A stretch of DNA of 23,395 nucleotides from Tannerella sp. (GTDB taxonomy: Bacteria > Bacteroidota > Bacteroidia > Bacteroidales > Tannerellaceae). Where the stretch lies: contig JAITBC010000318.1 of the NCBI GenBank assembly GCA_031283785.1, positions 1 to 23,395 on the forward strand. The letters are read 5' to 3'. Within the stretch, counting starts at the first letter, position 1; each line of letters begins with the position of its first letter. The notes beneath the pieces are model-generated. The model did not search any database. It was not told where the DNA came from and saw only the letters and a program-made list of their open reading frames with translations. Positions 8,962 through 18,211 of the stretch are shown in pieces. A program made the position numbers and the translations under genes.

Positions 8962-9007
8962 GCCAATGAAAAACAGTATTAATTGTCAAAATTCAAAAGA
9001 ATAAACT

Positions 9008-12000
9008 ATGTTACATTATCAGGAAAACAAGCAAATGCGCTGTTTTTTCGGAAACAGCATACTAAAAGCCATCGTTATTTTACTGTGTCTTACGGGATTG
9101 TCGTCGTTCGCTTTTGCGCAGTCAGGCCAAAAGCAGATTACCGGCGTCGTATTGGATGAAACCGGGGCAAGCGTGATCGGAGCCAATGTCGTCGAGAAAG
9201 GTACGGCCAACGGCGTCATAACGGATGCGGACGGTCGTTTTTCGCTGTCGGTAAAGGAGAACGCGATGTTGCGCGTATCGTATGTCGGTTACGTTACGCA
9301 GGAAATAGTCGTTGGAAACCGAAGCAGCCTGCAAATCACGTTACAGGAAGATGCCCAGACGTTGGAGGAAGTAGTAGTCATCGGGTACGGATCGGTGAAG
9401 AAGTCTAACCTGACCAGTTCGATTTCCAAAATAGGCGACGACGCGATTACCGAGCGTCCGATTACTCAGCTGAGCGATGCCTTAGCCGGTCAGCTGGCCG
9501 GCGTGCGTGCGCAGAACACGAGCGGACTTCCCGGCGAAGACCTGCAGATACGGATCCGCGGCCTTAACTCCATCAATGGCGATAATAATCCGCTGTACGT
9601 GATCGACGGCGTTCCGCGAGACAACATGAATGACCTGAATCCTACGGATGTAGCCTCAATCCAGGTGTTGAAAGACGCTTCCGCTTCGGCCATTTACGGT
9701 GCGCGTGGTGGTAACGGCGTCGTGCTGGTTGAAACCAAACGCGGCAAGGGAAAACCGACTATTACGTTTGACGGGTATTACGGGCTGCAGAATCCGGAAC
9801 AGATTCCGGGGATGATGTCTATCGACGAATGGCGGGCGTATAATGTATATTACCGCAATGAATCTTATTTGCGTTCGGGAGGATCCATGAAAGACCCGAT
9901 GTCTTCGCGGCCGTCAGGCTACCAGATTCCCGACGCTTGGTTCAGTCCCGACCGGACAGGTGTTGACTGGCAGGACGCTATCCTGCGGACGGCGCCCATC
10001 CAGAATTATCAAGTATCGGCTTCGGGCAGTAACGACATGGGAAGTATTTTTATTTCGGGAGGATATTTCGATCAGGACGGTGTCATCCTGGCGAGTTACT
10101 ATAACCGGTTCAACTTCCGGTTGAATGCGACGCTGAATTTAGGCAAACGGGCACGCGTGGGTGTCAATCTTTCCCCGTCCTTTTCAACACAGGAGAGCGG
10201 CGAAGCTACAGGAAAGGAAAGCGCCCTGCATCATGCACTGATGCAATCGCCCATCATTAACCTGAACGAAGGCACCAAAGAGTGGGGTTTTCCGGACGGT
10301 CTGTCGGCCGGATTGGTCTATCCTAATCCGGTTGAACAATTGAAACAAACAACCTCAGAGGTAAAAAAAGGACGAATTTTCACCATTGTTTGGGGAGAAG
10401 TAGACATCATGGATGGATTGACTTTCCGCAGTCAATACAGTTACAATTACGATACGCAGACCTACGAATGGTTTCAGCCGGCCAATATTGTCTACCAGGA
10501 TTACGGAAATACTTCGCGGGGAAGTAGCGACGCAGGCAAGTGGACGGGCTGGGCGATCCAGAATACGCTGTCGTATGTCAAAACGTTCAATGGCAATGAA
10601 TTGAACGTTCTGCTGGGGCAGAGTGCCGATATGAACGATACGTACCGGATTTACGCTACAGCTACGGGCTGGCCGTCCGAAGATATCCCGACGCTGAATG
10701 TGACCACTACGCCCACAAGGGCATCGACGGAAAAAAACAGACGTACGTCGGCCTCCGTCTTTGGGCGTCTGTCTTACGCCTACAAAGACCGGTATCTGTT
10801 GAATATGAGCGTTCGGCGCGACGGGTCGTCCCGTTTCGGAACGAACAATAAATGGGGAATGTTCCCCGCCGTTTCGGGCGGATGGAAAATCAATGAAGAG
10901 TCGTTCCTGAAGCGGGTGGACTGGCTTTCGCTGTTAAAGATCAGGGCGTCGTGGGGCAAAGCCGGTAACGACCGGATCGGCAATTACGATTATATGGCGC
11001 GGATGGCGATCGAAAATACGGCATGGAACAATACGAAACAGGCAGGCATGATACCCGGTAATATCGCGAATAACAACCTGCAATGGGAAAGTATAGTTTC
11101 GACTGACTTGGGGCTGGACTTTTCGGTTTTAAAAAACAGACTTCAGTTCAGTTTTGACTATTATATCAATACGTCCGACAAGCTGCTGTTCAATGTGCCG
11201 ATTCCCAGTACGACGGGATTTGATTCGTACCGTACCAACTTGGGTAAGGTGGAAAACCGGGGATGGGAAATCGACATTACCTCCCACAATCTGGATGGCG
11301 CGTTCAAATGGTCGACCTCGCTGAATCTTTCCCGCAACCGCAACAAGGTGCTGGACATGGGCGACATCGATCAGTTCACCTCCACAAGCTGGGACGGACA
11401 GTTCATTACTAAAGTCGGTGGACCGATCTCGCAATTTTATGTCTATCGGACGAACGGCCTGCTGACCGAAGCAGATTTTGACGCCGACGGCAAAGCCACT
11501 GTGCCGATTTTCTCCGGACAGCAACCGTATACAGTAAAATATGTGGATCAAAACGACGACGGTGTCATCAACGCTAACGACCTGACGCCCTGGGGCAACA
11601 ACCTGCCAGACCTAATGTACGGCCTGACTAACAGGTTTTCGTATAAGGGCTTGGAAATTAGCGTATTGTTGCAGGGGCAAATCGGAGGCGACATCATGTT
11701 TCTCGGCCAACGGCAGCTGGATAACGCCAGCACGGGAATCAATACGTTCCGGCGATGGCTACATTCCTATAAACCGGATTATGAGGCTATCTACGGACAG
11801 GGCGAAAACCCGATACCGACCGAGCTGGGTGTGGATATGTCGTGGGACGGCGAAACGCCGTATGTTTTCGGCAGTAATCGCTGGCAGAACAACGACGACC
11901 GCCGGATTTACGATGCCACGTTCCTGAAAATAAAAAACGTCACGCTGGCCTGGAATTTGCCGGGTAAGGCATTGAAAAGCCTCTTTGCCAAAAATGCGCG

Positions 12001-12160
12001 TGTATATCTATCTGTGGACAATCTGAAGAATTTCAACAGTTACCCGGGCGCTACGCCCGAATCCAATAGCTCTGGCAATACGACGACACAGCAGGGCGTC
12101 GATTACATAACATATCCGGTATCAAGAAGATTTGTGCTGGGAGTCAATATTAATTTTTAA
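9008..12160 (+). CDS. SusC/RagA-type TonB-dependent outer-membrane transporter (complete)
   Basis: A complete 1050-residue SusC protein. The ATG at 9008 gives a nine-residue extension before a good signal peptide; the ATG at 9035 (MRCFFGNSILK) is an equally likely start. After the signal (cleavage near AFA/QSG) comes a carboxypeptidase-regulatory-like domain (~43-118, ITGVVLDETG to LQITLQED), the TonB-box-like segment EEVVVIGYG, the plug (~130-235, with LAGQLAGVRAQNTSG, IRIRGLNSI, YVIDGVP and VLKDASASAIYGARGGNGVVLV), then the 22-strand barrel ending NINF. DQNDDGVINANDL is the usual calcium-like loop. It takes up oligosaccharides delivered by the SusD-like partner 12 nt downstream. It opens the right operon after a 1-kb regulatory-type gap. 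Family assignment is secure; the substrate is inferred to be pectic from the linked enzymes. Confidence 0.97.
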   Translation: MLHYQENKQMRCFFGNSILKAIVILLCLTGLSSFAFAQSGQKQITGVVLDETGASVIGANVVEKGTANGVITDADGRFSLSVKENAMLRVSYVGYVTQEIVVGNRSSLQITLQEDAQTLEEVVVIGYGSVKKSNLTSSISKIGDDAITERPITQLSDALAGQLAGVRAQNTSGLPGEDLQIRIRGLNSINGDNNPLYVIDGVPRDNMNDLNPTDVASIQVLKDASASAIYGARGGNGVVLVETKRGKGKPTITFDGYYGLQNPEQIPGMMSIDEWRAYNVYYRNESYLRSGGSMKDPMSSRPSGYQIPDAWFSPDRTGVDWQDAILRTAPIQNYQVSASGSNDMGSIFISGGYFDQDGVILASYYNRFNFRLNATLNLGKRARVGVNLSPSFSTQESGEATGKESALHHALMQSPIINLNEGTKEWGFPDGLSAGLVYPNPVEQLKQTTSEVKKGRIFTIVWGEVDIMDGLTFRSQYSYNYDTQTYEWFQPANIVYQDYGNTSRGSSDAGKWTGWAIQNTLSYVKTFNGNELNVLLGQSADMNDTYRIYATATGWPSEDIPTLNVTTTPTRASTEKNRRTSASVFGRLSYAYKDRYLLNMSVRRDGSSRFGTNNKWGMFPAVSGGWKINEESFLKRVDWLSLLKIRASWGKAGNDRIGNYDYMARMAIENTAWNNTKQAGMIPGNIANNNLQWESIVSTDLGLDFSVLKNRLQFSFDYYINTSDKLLFNVPIPSTTGFDSYRTNLGKVENRGWEIDITSHNLDGAFKWSTSLNLSRNRNKVLDMGDIDQFTSTSWDGQFITKVGGPISQFYVYRTNGLLTEADFDADGKATVPIFSGQQPYTVKYVDQNDDGVINANDLTPWGNNLPDLMYGLTNRFSYKGLEISVLLQGQIGGDIMFLGQRQLDNASTGINTFRRWLHSYKPDYEAIYGQGENPIPTELGVDMSWDGETPYVFGSNRWQNNDDRRIYDATFLKIKNVTLAWNLPGKALKSLFAKNARVYLSVDNLKNFNSYPGATPESNSSGNTTTQQGVDYITYPVSRRFVLGVNINF

Positions 12161-12172
12161 AATGCAAATGTG

Positions 12173-13654
12173 ATGAAGAAGATAGTAAAATATATCGGAT
12201 TAAGTTTTTTTGCCTGCATTCTTTTTACTGCATGTGAAGACTTTTTGACGGAAATACCCATGGACGCATATAGCGTGGACGGCAAATACAAAACGCAGGA
12301 TGATTTCATACAGGCGATTGCCGGTGTATATTCCCGAAACCAGACGCTGTACAGCGGTCATGAAGGCTGGTTTAGCCGTGTTGCGCTACGCGCCGATGAC
12401 AGTCAAAACGGCGCAACGTATGCCTATGGATTTGATCAGTTTACGGAAAACAGCGTCGATGTGACTTTCCTGAATACCGGCTGGAAAGAACTGTATAAAA
12501 TCATTTCCTTTTCTAACCTCATTCTGGACAGGATTGACGCCGCTCAGTTTACCGATGTTCAGCTAAAAGATTACATTAAGGGTGAGGCGTACATGTTTCG
12601 GGGTTATGCCTACTGGACGCTTGGCTGGCAGTTCGGCGGCGTACCCCTGTACGACAAACCCGTGACAACGGAAGAAGTGCTGCAGATTAAACGTAGTACG
12701 CAGGCCGAAACCTTCGATTTCGCCGTTGCCGACTATAAGCGGGCGATCGAACTGCTTCCCGAAGCCTGGACGGGCGCCGGCATCGGACGTGTGACTAAAT
12801 ATGCGGCGGCGGGTATGCTGGCGCGTCTATACATGTTTCGAGGCGAATTTTTGCAGGCCAAAACTTACCTGGCCCAAGTCATACAGTCAGGGAACTATAT
12901 TATGGCAGCCAAATACCGGGATTGTTTCTCGGACGACCACGATAACGATCCGGAACGGGTCTGGTCTGTTCAGTTTATGGGTGGGCAAAGCGGCGAAGGA
13001 CAGACTTATTCATCAAGCATGTTGCCCCAGGGCGCGAATCCGAATCCGTACATGCCGTTTGGCGGATACGCTTCGGCTATTCGCATGTCCGAAAACATGG
13101 TGGCCGCTTATGAATCTGGCGACTTGCGGAAAGAGATAACAATCGCTACGGGGCTTACCATCAACGGCCTGTTGGACACTGTGTCTGACTGGTGCATCAA
13201 ATACACGTATGACATTGCCTACACACCTGCGATACAGAGCGACTGGGCTATTGACATCAATATCTTGCGCTATACGGATGTGGTGATGATGTATGCTGAG
13301 GCGTTGAACGAAGAAGGTTACGTTGCCGACGGCGAGGCGTTTCAGTTGGTTAATGAAGTAAGGGCGAGGGCCGGGTTGGCGTCGTTAGATCCCGCCGAAG
13401 TGAGTGACAAGGACAAATTTCGGAATGTGATCAAACGTGAACGCAGAGTGGAATTTTGCTGGGAAGGGCTTCGCTGGCTCGACCTGGTACGCTGGGGTGA
13501 CGCCGTGCAGGTGATGAACGAGCATTTCCTGCATCCCGACGAAGGCGGAGGACGGTATCACATGGAGCCTCACCAGGTTCTTTTCCAGATTCCCTTCGAT
13601 CAGCTGTCGCGTTACAATAACACTGATATCCTGTGGCAAAACCCTGGATACTAG
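12173..13654 (+). CDS. SusD/RagB-family glycan-binding outer-membrane lipoprotein
   Basis: The ATG at 12173 (preceded in frame by a GTG at 12170) starts a 493-residue lipoprotein: MKKIVKYIGLSFFACILFTAC then EDFLTEIP, the canonical mature SusD start. Further SusD blocks are GEAYMFRGYAYWTLGWQFGGVPLYD (residues ~140-165, given here only as its position), KYAAAGMLARLYMFRGEF, the C-terminal YAEALNEEG, LVNEVRARAGL and RRVEFCWEGLRWLDLVRWG. It caps the neighbouring SusC barrel and binds the glycan at the cell surface. The protein is about 100 residues shorter than the SusD-like protein of the left operon, and the two show only family-level resemblance by eye, consistent with different ligands. Confidence 0.96.
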   Translation: MKKIVKYIGLSFFACILFTACEDFLTEIPMDAYSVDGKYKTQDDFIQAIAGVYSRNQTLYSGHEGWFSRVALRADDSQNGATYAYGFDQFTENSVDVTFLNTGWKELYKIISFSNLILDRIDAAQFTDVQLKDYIKGEAYMFRGYAYWTLGWQFGGVPLYDKPVTTEEVLQIKRSTQAETFDFAVADYKRAIELLPEAWTGAGIGRVTKYAAAGMLARLYMFRGEFLQAKTYLAQVIQSGNYIMAAKYRDCFSDDHDNDPERVWSVQFMGGQSGEGQTYSSSMLPQGANPNPYMPFGGYASAIRMSENMVAAYESGDLRKEITIATGLTINGLLDTVSDWCIKYTYDIAYTPAIQSDWAIDINILRYTDVVMMYAEALNEEGYVADGEAFQLVNEVRARAGLASLDPAEVSDKDKFRNVIKRERRVEFCWEGLRWLDLVRWGDAVQVMNEHFLHPDEGGGRYHMEPHQVLFQIPFDQLSRYNNTDILWQNPGY

Positions 13655-13657
13655 CGA

Positions 13658-13756
13658 ATGGCAGAAAAGCGCTCGAAACGCCCGATGGAAAAACGGAACA
13701 GGGCAGACCAGATACTCTATATCGAAGACATGATCAAAAATGAAAAAGAATGGTGA
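13658..13756 (+). CDS. Possible micro-ORF directly after susD (32 aa, very basic/charged)
   Basis: An ATG three bases after the susD-like stop opens a 32-codon frame, MAEKRSKRPMEK... ending NEKEW, that stops at 13756, inside the 172-nt gap before the next gene. It is highly charged and has no signal peptide. Its placement would allow translation by re-initiation. It might be a real small protein, a regulatory leader peptide, or chance; I know no family that matches. Confidence is low. Confidence 0.2.
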   Translation: MAEKRSKRPMEKRNRADQILYIEDMIKNEKEW

Positions 13757-13826
13757 TGGGAAAACGACGGATTCGTCCTTGACTTTATCCATTAAGAATG
13801 ATTTTTTTTTAAAACCAAACAGAACG

Positions 13827-15593
13827 ATGAAACATTATATTTTTTTACTGACAGTTATCGCGCTGACGTTTTCCTGTAACGGCCGAAAGTCCGGCGTCTA
13901 CAATGACGGATACGTCGCGTATGCCCCGACGTCGCTTACGCCGGAAGAAAAGGAAATGGTTGTGAAGGCCATCGCGCCTTTACACGAACGCTACGAACCT
14001 GAATTTAAGATGCTGGCGACGGACATCCGGGCATGGAATTACCATACCGACGCGCTGAGCGGACACTTCCATGAAGTGCGCGGATCGTTCTCATATGCCG
14101 TGGCCCTGCTGGACCTGGGTGATCCGCAATACCGGCAACGGGCTTTCGATATCATTGAGAAAACCGTCAGCTTGCAAGATGTCGACCCGAACTCGAAATC
14201 CTGCGGCGTTTGGCCATATTACGAAGAGGAACAGCTGGCTACTAAAAAATCGCCCATCGACTACAACTGGGCTGATTTCAACGCCGTATCGTTGCTCGAC
14301 ATCTATATGGGACACCGGGACGAACTGCCGCCCGCTTTGCTGGAGAAGGTGGAAAACGCCCTTATTCTGGCAGGTAAATCCGTGCAGAAACGCAACTGCG
14401 GTCCGGGATACACGAACATCGCCATCATGGGGACGTATGTTACCTGGATGGTCTCGCGTCTGTTCGACCTTCCCGAAATGCAGGAATACGCAGCCAAACG
14501 GCTGAAAACGTTTTACGAATACACGCTGGAAAAGAACGGTTTTTCGGAATACAACAGCCCGACGTATACCATCGTAGCACTGGACGAATTGGAACGGATG
14601 CGGCGGCATATCGTCGAGCCTGAGGCCAAGGCGATGATAGAAGAACTCTATGCCGTAGCCTGGGGGATCATTGCGCGGCACTATCACCGGCCAAGCGGAC
14701 AGTGGGCAGGGCCGCACAGCCGTTCGTACAGTACGCTCATCCGTCCTTCGTTCTATGGATTGCTTTTCGAGGCATCCGGTGGTAAGATAGATATGGGTGT
14801 TCGGCCTTCGCGCAGCGACGCAAAAATAAAACATCAGATACCGGCGTCAATCCTGCCTCTTTTCCTGAAGCCGGTATATCCACGCGTTGAACGGGACGTG
14901 TTTGAGAATCGAGAGCCGCAAATCGTCGGAACGACTTATTTGACGCAGTCATACGCCCTCTCGTCGGCCAACCGTTCGAGCCTGTGGAACCAACGCCGCC
15001 CGTTTCTCGTCTACTGGGGCACGCAGCAGCCCCATTACTTGCAGGTACGCCTCCTGCACGACTTCTACGACCTGAGTACGGCCATGTATTTCAGCGAACA
15101 GCGGGACAGTACGGTACTGTCGGTCGTCAACTTTGCCACCGACGGAGGCGATAAGCATATCAACATCGACATCATCAAGGAGGGGAAGTTCACGGCAAAG
15201 GATCTGCGCCTGCGTTTCGAGTTCGGCGCCGTTTCTGCAGATGAACTGCCGCCACTTCCGCAGCATGACTATGCGCCGATCTGTTTTATACTTGACGGAC
15301 TGCCCTTCAGTCTGCAACTGTTTTACAGCGTATTTGGCAGCTACAAAGGCTGCTGGAAGAAAGGCGGCGACGAAACGTGCGCTTGGCTGGACTATGTCAT
15401 TTATTCGGGCGACGAAACGGAAATCGACCTGGCCCATACAGACGCCGCCGCGCTGGGATTTGCGTTCGGCGTTGGGAACATGTCGGAAGAGGCCGCGGCT
15501 TGCACGGTCAAAAATGGCCTGCTGAGCGCCGCGTGGAAGGGATTGAAAGTCAATGCGCCCGTCAAACCGGATAAAAAACCGGCGAATTATTAA
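13827..15593 (+). CDS. PUL lipoprotein of unrecognised family, alpha-toroid plus beta-sandwich, possible polysaccharide lyase or hydrolase
   Basis: The frame extends upstream to 13740, but ATG 13827 begins a clean lipoprotein signal (MKHYIFLLTVIALTFSC, lipobox Cys17), giving 588 aa. Residues ~35-340 are helix-rich with repeated paired helices, like an (alpha/alpha) toroid; ~370-588 are beta-rich. Conserved-looking polar motifs in the toroid are YNWADFN (146-152), the Asn in GYTNIAIMG (N197), EYNSPTY (241-247) and AGPHSRSY (294-301, with His297, Arg299, Tyr301). Toroid-plus-sandwich folds occur in several polysaccharide lyase families that use Asn, His, Arg and Tyr. No lyase of a known pectin family is in the window, yet the next gene carries GH105, which removes the unsaturated sugars lyases create. 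I infer a lyase role; a hydrolase or a non-catalytic role remains possible. Its base composition is the richest in G+C of the window. Confidence 0.55.
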   Translation: MKHYIFLLTVIALTFSCNGRKSGVYNDGYVAYAPTSLTPEEKEMVVKAIAPLHERYEPEFKMLATDIRAWNYHTDALSGHFHEVRGSFSYAVALLDLGDPQYRQRAFDIIEKTVSLQDVDPNSKSCGVWPYYEEEQLATKKSPIDYNWADFNAVSLLDIYMGHRDELPPALLEKVENALILAGKSVQKRNCGPGYTNIAIMGTYVTWMVSRLFDLPEMQEYAAKRLKTFYEYTLEKNGFSEYNSPTYTIVALDELERMRRHIVEPEAKAMIEELYAVAWGIIARHYHRPSGQWAGPHSRSYSTLIRPSFYGLLFEASGGKIDMGVRPSRSDAKIKHQIPASILPLFLKPVYPRVERDVFENREPQIVGTTYLTQSYALSSANRSSLWNQRRPFLVYWGTQQPHYLQVRLLHDFYDLSTAMYFSEQRDSTVLSVVNFATDGGDKHINIDIIKEGKFTAKDLRLRFEFGAVSADELPPLPQHDYAPICFILDGLPFSLQLFYSVFGSYKGCWKKGGDETCAWLDYVIYSGDETEIDLAHTDAAALGFAFGVGNMSEEAAACTVKNGLLSAAWKGLKVNAPVKPDKKPANY

Positions 15594-15698
15594 TATTAAA
15601 AATGAATATCGCATATGATACCGAATTATCCATATCGCACTAAGCCAAAGCTGTATCAAAAGAACGTCTTTTTAACAAATTATCCCTGTCAAAACATA

Positions 15699-15720
15699 CC
15701 ATACCATAGAAGGGGTATGG
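15699..15720 (+). repeat. Hairpin CCATACC-N8-GGTATGG upstream of the GH28-GH105 gene
   Basis: A perfect 7-bp stem with an 8-nt loop (ATAGAAGG) lies 39 nt before the start codon at 15760, in the 166-nt gap after the lyase-like gene. There is no T run after it, so it is not a classical terminator. It could be an mRNA stabilising or processing element, or a protein-binding palindrome, setting the expression of the fusion enzyme apart from the upstream genes. Confidence 0.4.
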
Positions 15721-15759
15721 GTACGGTGTCAGATATTCATTTATTAAAATTAGCTACAA

Positions 15760-18204
15760 ATGAGAAAACTGTTTATTTTATTATTCATCGCCTGTATAGC
15801 GACAGGAACTTTTGCTTATGACCTGAATATTAATGTCTTGAAAGCGAAAGGCGATGGGAAAACCGACAATACGAAGATTATTCAGGCTGCGATTGACCGG
15901 TGCGCTGCCAAAAAAGGAAAAGTGATCATTCCTCCGGGTATTTATCTTGTTCAGCCTTTGTTTCTGAAATCGAATGTGCACCTCCATCTGGAACAGGGCG
16001 CTACGCTGATTGGCAGCACCGATCTTCAGATCTATCACAAAACTTTTAAGGATATAAAACAGGCTCCGGCGCTGATTTATGCGGAAAAGGCGGAGAACAT
16101 AACGGTTAGCGGAGAAGGCGTGATTAACGGTCAGGGCGAACATGCAAACTTTCAGTGTGGAGATTCAAAAGGAGATCGGCCGCGACTTCTGTATTTTGTG
16201 GACTGCAAAAATGTAACGGTCAAAGATGTGACGTTGCGAAATGCAGCATTCTGGGTGCAGGATTACCAGAGTTGCGACGGCGTATATATAAAGGGAGTGA
16301 AGGTATTCAGCCAATGTAACTGGAATAATGACGGGCTGGACATCGACAGCCGGAATGTGATTGTTTCCGACTGTTATATTGATTCAGGCGACGACGCTTT
16401 ATGTTTCAAGAGCCACCGGGACGAGGTTTGTGAAAATATAACGGTTACAAACTGTGTGCTGCGGAGCAACTGCAATGCGATCAAGTTCGGAACGGCCACG
16501 CGGAGTGGTTTCAGAAATATATCCGTCTCCAACTGCGTGATTTATAAAGCTACCGAAGACAGGTTCCGGAAGTGGAAAACTGCTTATCCGTGGATGAATA
16601 TCACAGATGACGAAACGGTGATTGCAGGCATTGCCATCGAATCGGTGGACGGTGGCGTAACGGAAAATATATCGGTTTCGGATATTGTCATGTCGAATGT
16701 ACAGACCCCTATTTTCATAAAGCTGGGAGATCGGAACAGGACTTTTACGAATCGGGTAAGCGTATTGAAAGATATTTCGATCCATAATATAGTAGCGCGC
16801 AGTTCCAGCAAGTTGGCATGCTCTATTACCGGAGTTCCCGGAAATTATGTAGAGAATGTGACGGTCGGTAATGTGCATATCTTCGCGCCGGGAGGAGGCA
16901 TTGATGAAAACATGACGCAGGCAGTTCCTGAAAACAGGGCCGGTTATCCGGAAAACAGAATGTTTGATGCAGTTCTGCCGGCATCGGGTTTTTATGTAAG
17001 ACATGCACGCAACGTTTCATTCAATAACGTAAGTATAAAAACGGTTGCTCCAGACAAACGTCCGGCATTTTATCTGGATGATACGGAAAACGTCAGGTTT
17101 GCAGGCTGTACCGAGAACGATAAACAGATTCGTGTGGAAGACGCAGGGCTTAACTATTTCCCGGAAGGATACAGGCCGGAAGAGATCGGCGCCCGGTTAA
17201 GCAAACGGTTTATTCCCGGCAGGCACATGTTTCACAGAAGAAACAGCCGTGACGGCATCCACTATGCAGAGGTCTGCACTTGGTACGGTGCGTTAAAATA
17301 TGCCGTAGCCGCCGGCGATCAAGTGCTTGTCGGACAGTTGCGGGACAGGTTTGAGCCGCTGTTTACCACCGAATCGAAACATCTGCCTTCGACGGATCAT
17401 GTGGATCTGAATATGTTCGGCTGTCTTCCGCTCGAATTTTATCAAATAACGGGAGACAGGCGCTATTTCGATCTCGGTATCCCTTATGCGAATACGCAGT
17501 GGCAGACGCCGGACAACGCCACTGCCGAAGAGAAAATCTGGGCTGGGGGAAATTTTTCGTGGCAAACGCGTTTATGGATTGACGACATGTTTATGATCAC
17601 GATCATTCAGTCGCAGGCTTATCTGGCAACCGGCAAAAGGGAGTACATCGACCGTGCCGCCCGCGAAATGGTCATGTATCTGGATTCGCTGCAGCGTCCG
17701 AACGGGCTGTTTTTCCATGCTCCGGACGCGCCATTCTTCTGGGGACGCGGAAACGGCTGGATGGCAGTCGGAATGACCGAACTGCTGCGATGGCTGCCTG
17801 CCGATAATCCCGATCGACCGCGGATACTGAAAGGTTATATAGCCATGATGGAAAGCCTGAAATCGTTTCAGTCAGAATCGGGGATGTGGCGCCAGCTGAT
17901 CGACGCGCCGGAATTTTGGCCGGAGACCTCCGGGACGGCTATGTTTACATACGCCATGATCACGGGCGTAAAATCGGGCTGGCTGGACAGGGTGGAATAT
18001 ACTCCGTTAGTGCGGAAAGCCTGGATGGCGCTGGTTACCTACATTAACAGCGATGGCGACGTAGCGGAAGTGTGTGTGGGTACGAATAAAAAGGACGATC
18101 GGCAGTATTATTACGACCGGCCGCGGATTGCCGGCGACTATCACGGTCAGGCGCCTGTCCTCTGGTGCGCCTCGGTGCTGCTGACGGATGATAGTAAAAA
18201 ATAA
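15760..18204 (+). CDS. GH28-GH105 fusion: polygalacturonase-like domain plus unsaturated rhamnogalacturonyl hydrolase domain
   Basis: An 814-residue protein with a type I signal peptide (cleavage near TFA/YDL), so periplasmic. Residues ~22-455 form a GH28 beta-helix: NWNNDGLD (187-194), SGDDAL (209-214), and SNCNAIKFGT (236-245) where the canonical GHG would be. Residues ~470-812 are GH105 (YteR-like): RLWIDDMFM (604-612, containing the likely catalytic Asp), FWGRGNGWM (660-668), ETSGTAMF and GDYHGQAPVLWCA. GH105 enzymes add water to the double bond of 4,5-unsaturated galacturonyl or glucuronyl residues left by lyases, releasing them from rhamnose or other partners. The fusion would remove both saturated and unsaturated uronic acids from the non-reducing ends of pectic fragments. 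Its GH28 domain is a close relative of the left-operon GH28. Confidence 0.92.
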   Translation: MRKLFILLFIACIATGTFAYDLNINVLKAKGDGKTDNTKIIQAAIDRCAAKKGKVIIPPGIYLVQPLFLKSNVHLHLEQGATLIGSTDLQIYHKTFKDIKQAPALIYAEKAENITVSGEGVINGQGEHANFQCGDSKGDRPRLLYFVDCKNVTVKDVTLRNAAFWVQDYQSCDGVYIKGVKVFSQCNWNNDGLDIDSRNVIVSDCYIDSGDDALCFKSHRDEVCENITVTNCVLRSNCNAIKFGTATRSGFRNISVSNCVIYKATEDRFRKWKTAYPWMNITDDETVIAGIAIESVDGGVTENISVSDIVMSNVQTPIFIKLGDRNRTFTNRVSVLKDISIHNIVARSSSKLACSITGVPGNYVENVTVGNVHIFAPGGGIDENMTQAVPENRAGYPENRMFDAVLPASGFYVRHARNVSFNNVSIKTVAPDKRPAFYLDDTENVRFAGCTENDKQIRVEDAGLNYFPEGYRPEEIGARLSKRFIPGRHMFHRRNSRDGIHYAEVCTWYGALKYAVAAGDQVLVGQLRDRFEPLFTTESKHLPSTDHVDLNMFGCLPLEFYQITGDRRYFDLGIPYANTQWQTPDNATAEEKIWAGGNFSWQTRLWIDDMFMITIIQSQAYLATGKREYIDRAAREMVMYLDSLQRPNGLFFHAPDAPFFWGRGNGWMAVGMTELLRWLPADNPDRPRILKGYIAMMESLKSFQSESGMWRQLIDAPEFWPETSGTAMFTYAMITGVKSGWLDRVEYTPLVRKAWMALVTYINSDGDVAEVCVGTNKKDDRQYYYDRPRIAGDYHGQAPVLWCASVLLTDDSKK

Positions 18205-18211
18205 AACAGGG

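Larger units (their letters stand above)
8004..9007. other. About 1 kb without a recognisable gene, between the two susCD operons
   Basis: No ORF here encodes a protein I recognise. The stretch holds a promoter (8347-8376), a 39-codon ORF containing a 14-G tract (8419-8538), an imperfect direct repeat (8736-8807), and two short inverted repeats (8901-8917 and 8947-8961). At 8037-8180 the - strand has 47 open codons ending in a stop but with no start codon, which could be a gene remnant or structured RNA. T-rich DNA follows weak stems near 8208-8230, which might end transcription from the left operon, but no strong terminator is visible. Confidence 0.6.

Noticed and set aside
14091..14834. 247-codon open frame on the minus strand inside the lyase-like gene
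   Set aside because: It lies fully inside a well-supported secreted protein gene, has no domain I recognise and reads like the reverse shadow of a G+C-rich coding region.
14949..15659. 236-codon open frame on the minus strand over the end of the lyase-like gene
   Set aside because: Same reason: opposite-strand shadow of a high-G+C gene, without signal peptide or family motifs.
15615..15821. 68-codon + strand ORF before the GH28-GH105 gene
   Set aside because: It overlaps the signal-peptide region of the real gene in another frame and has no plausible protein features.
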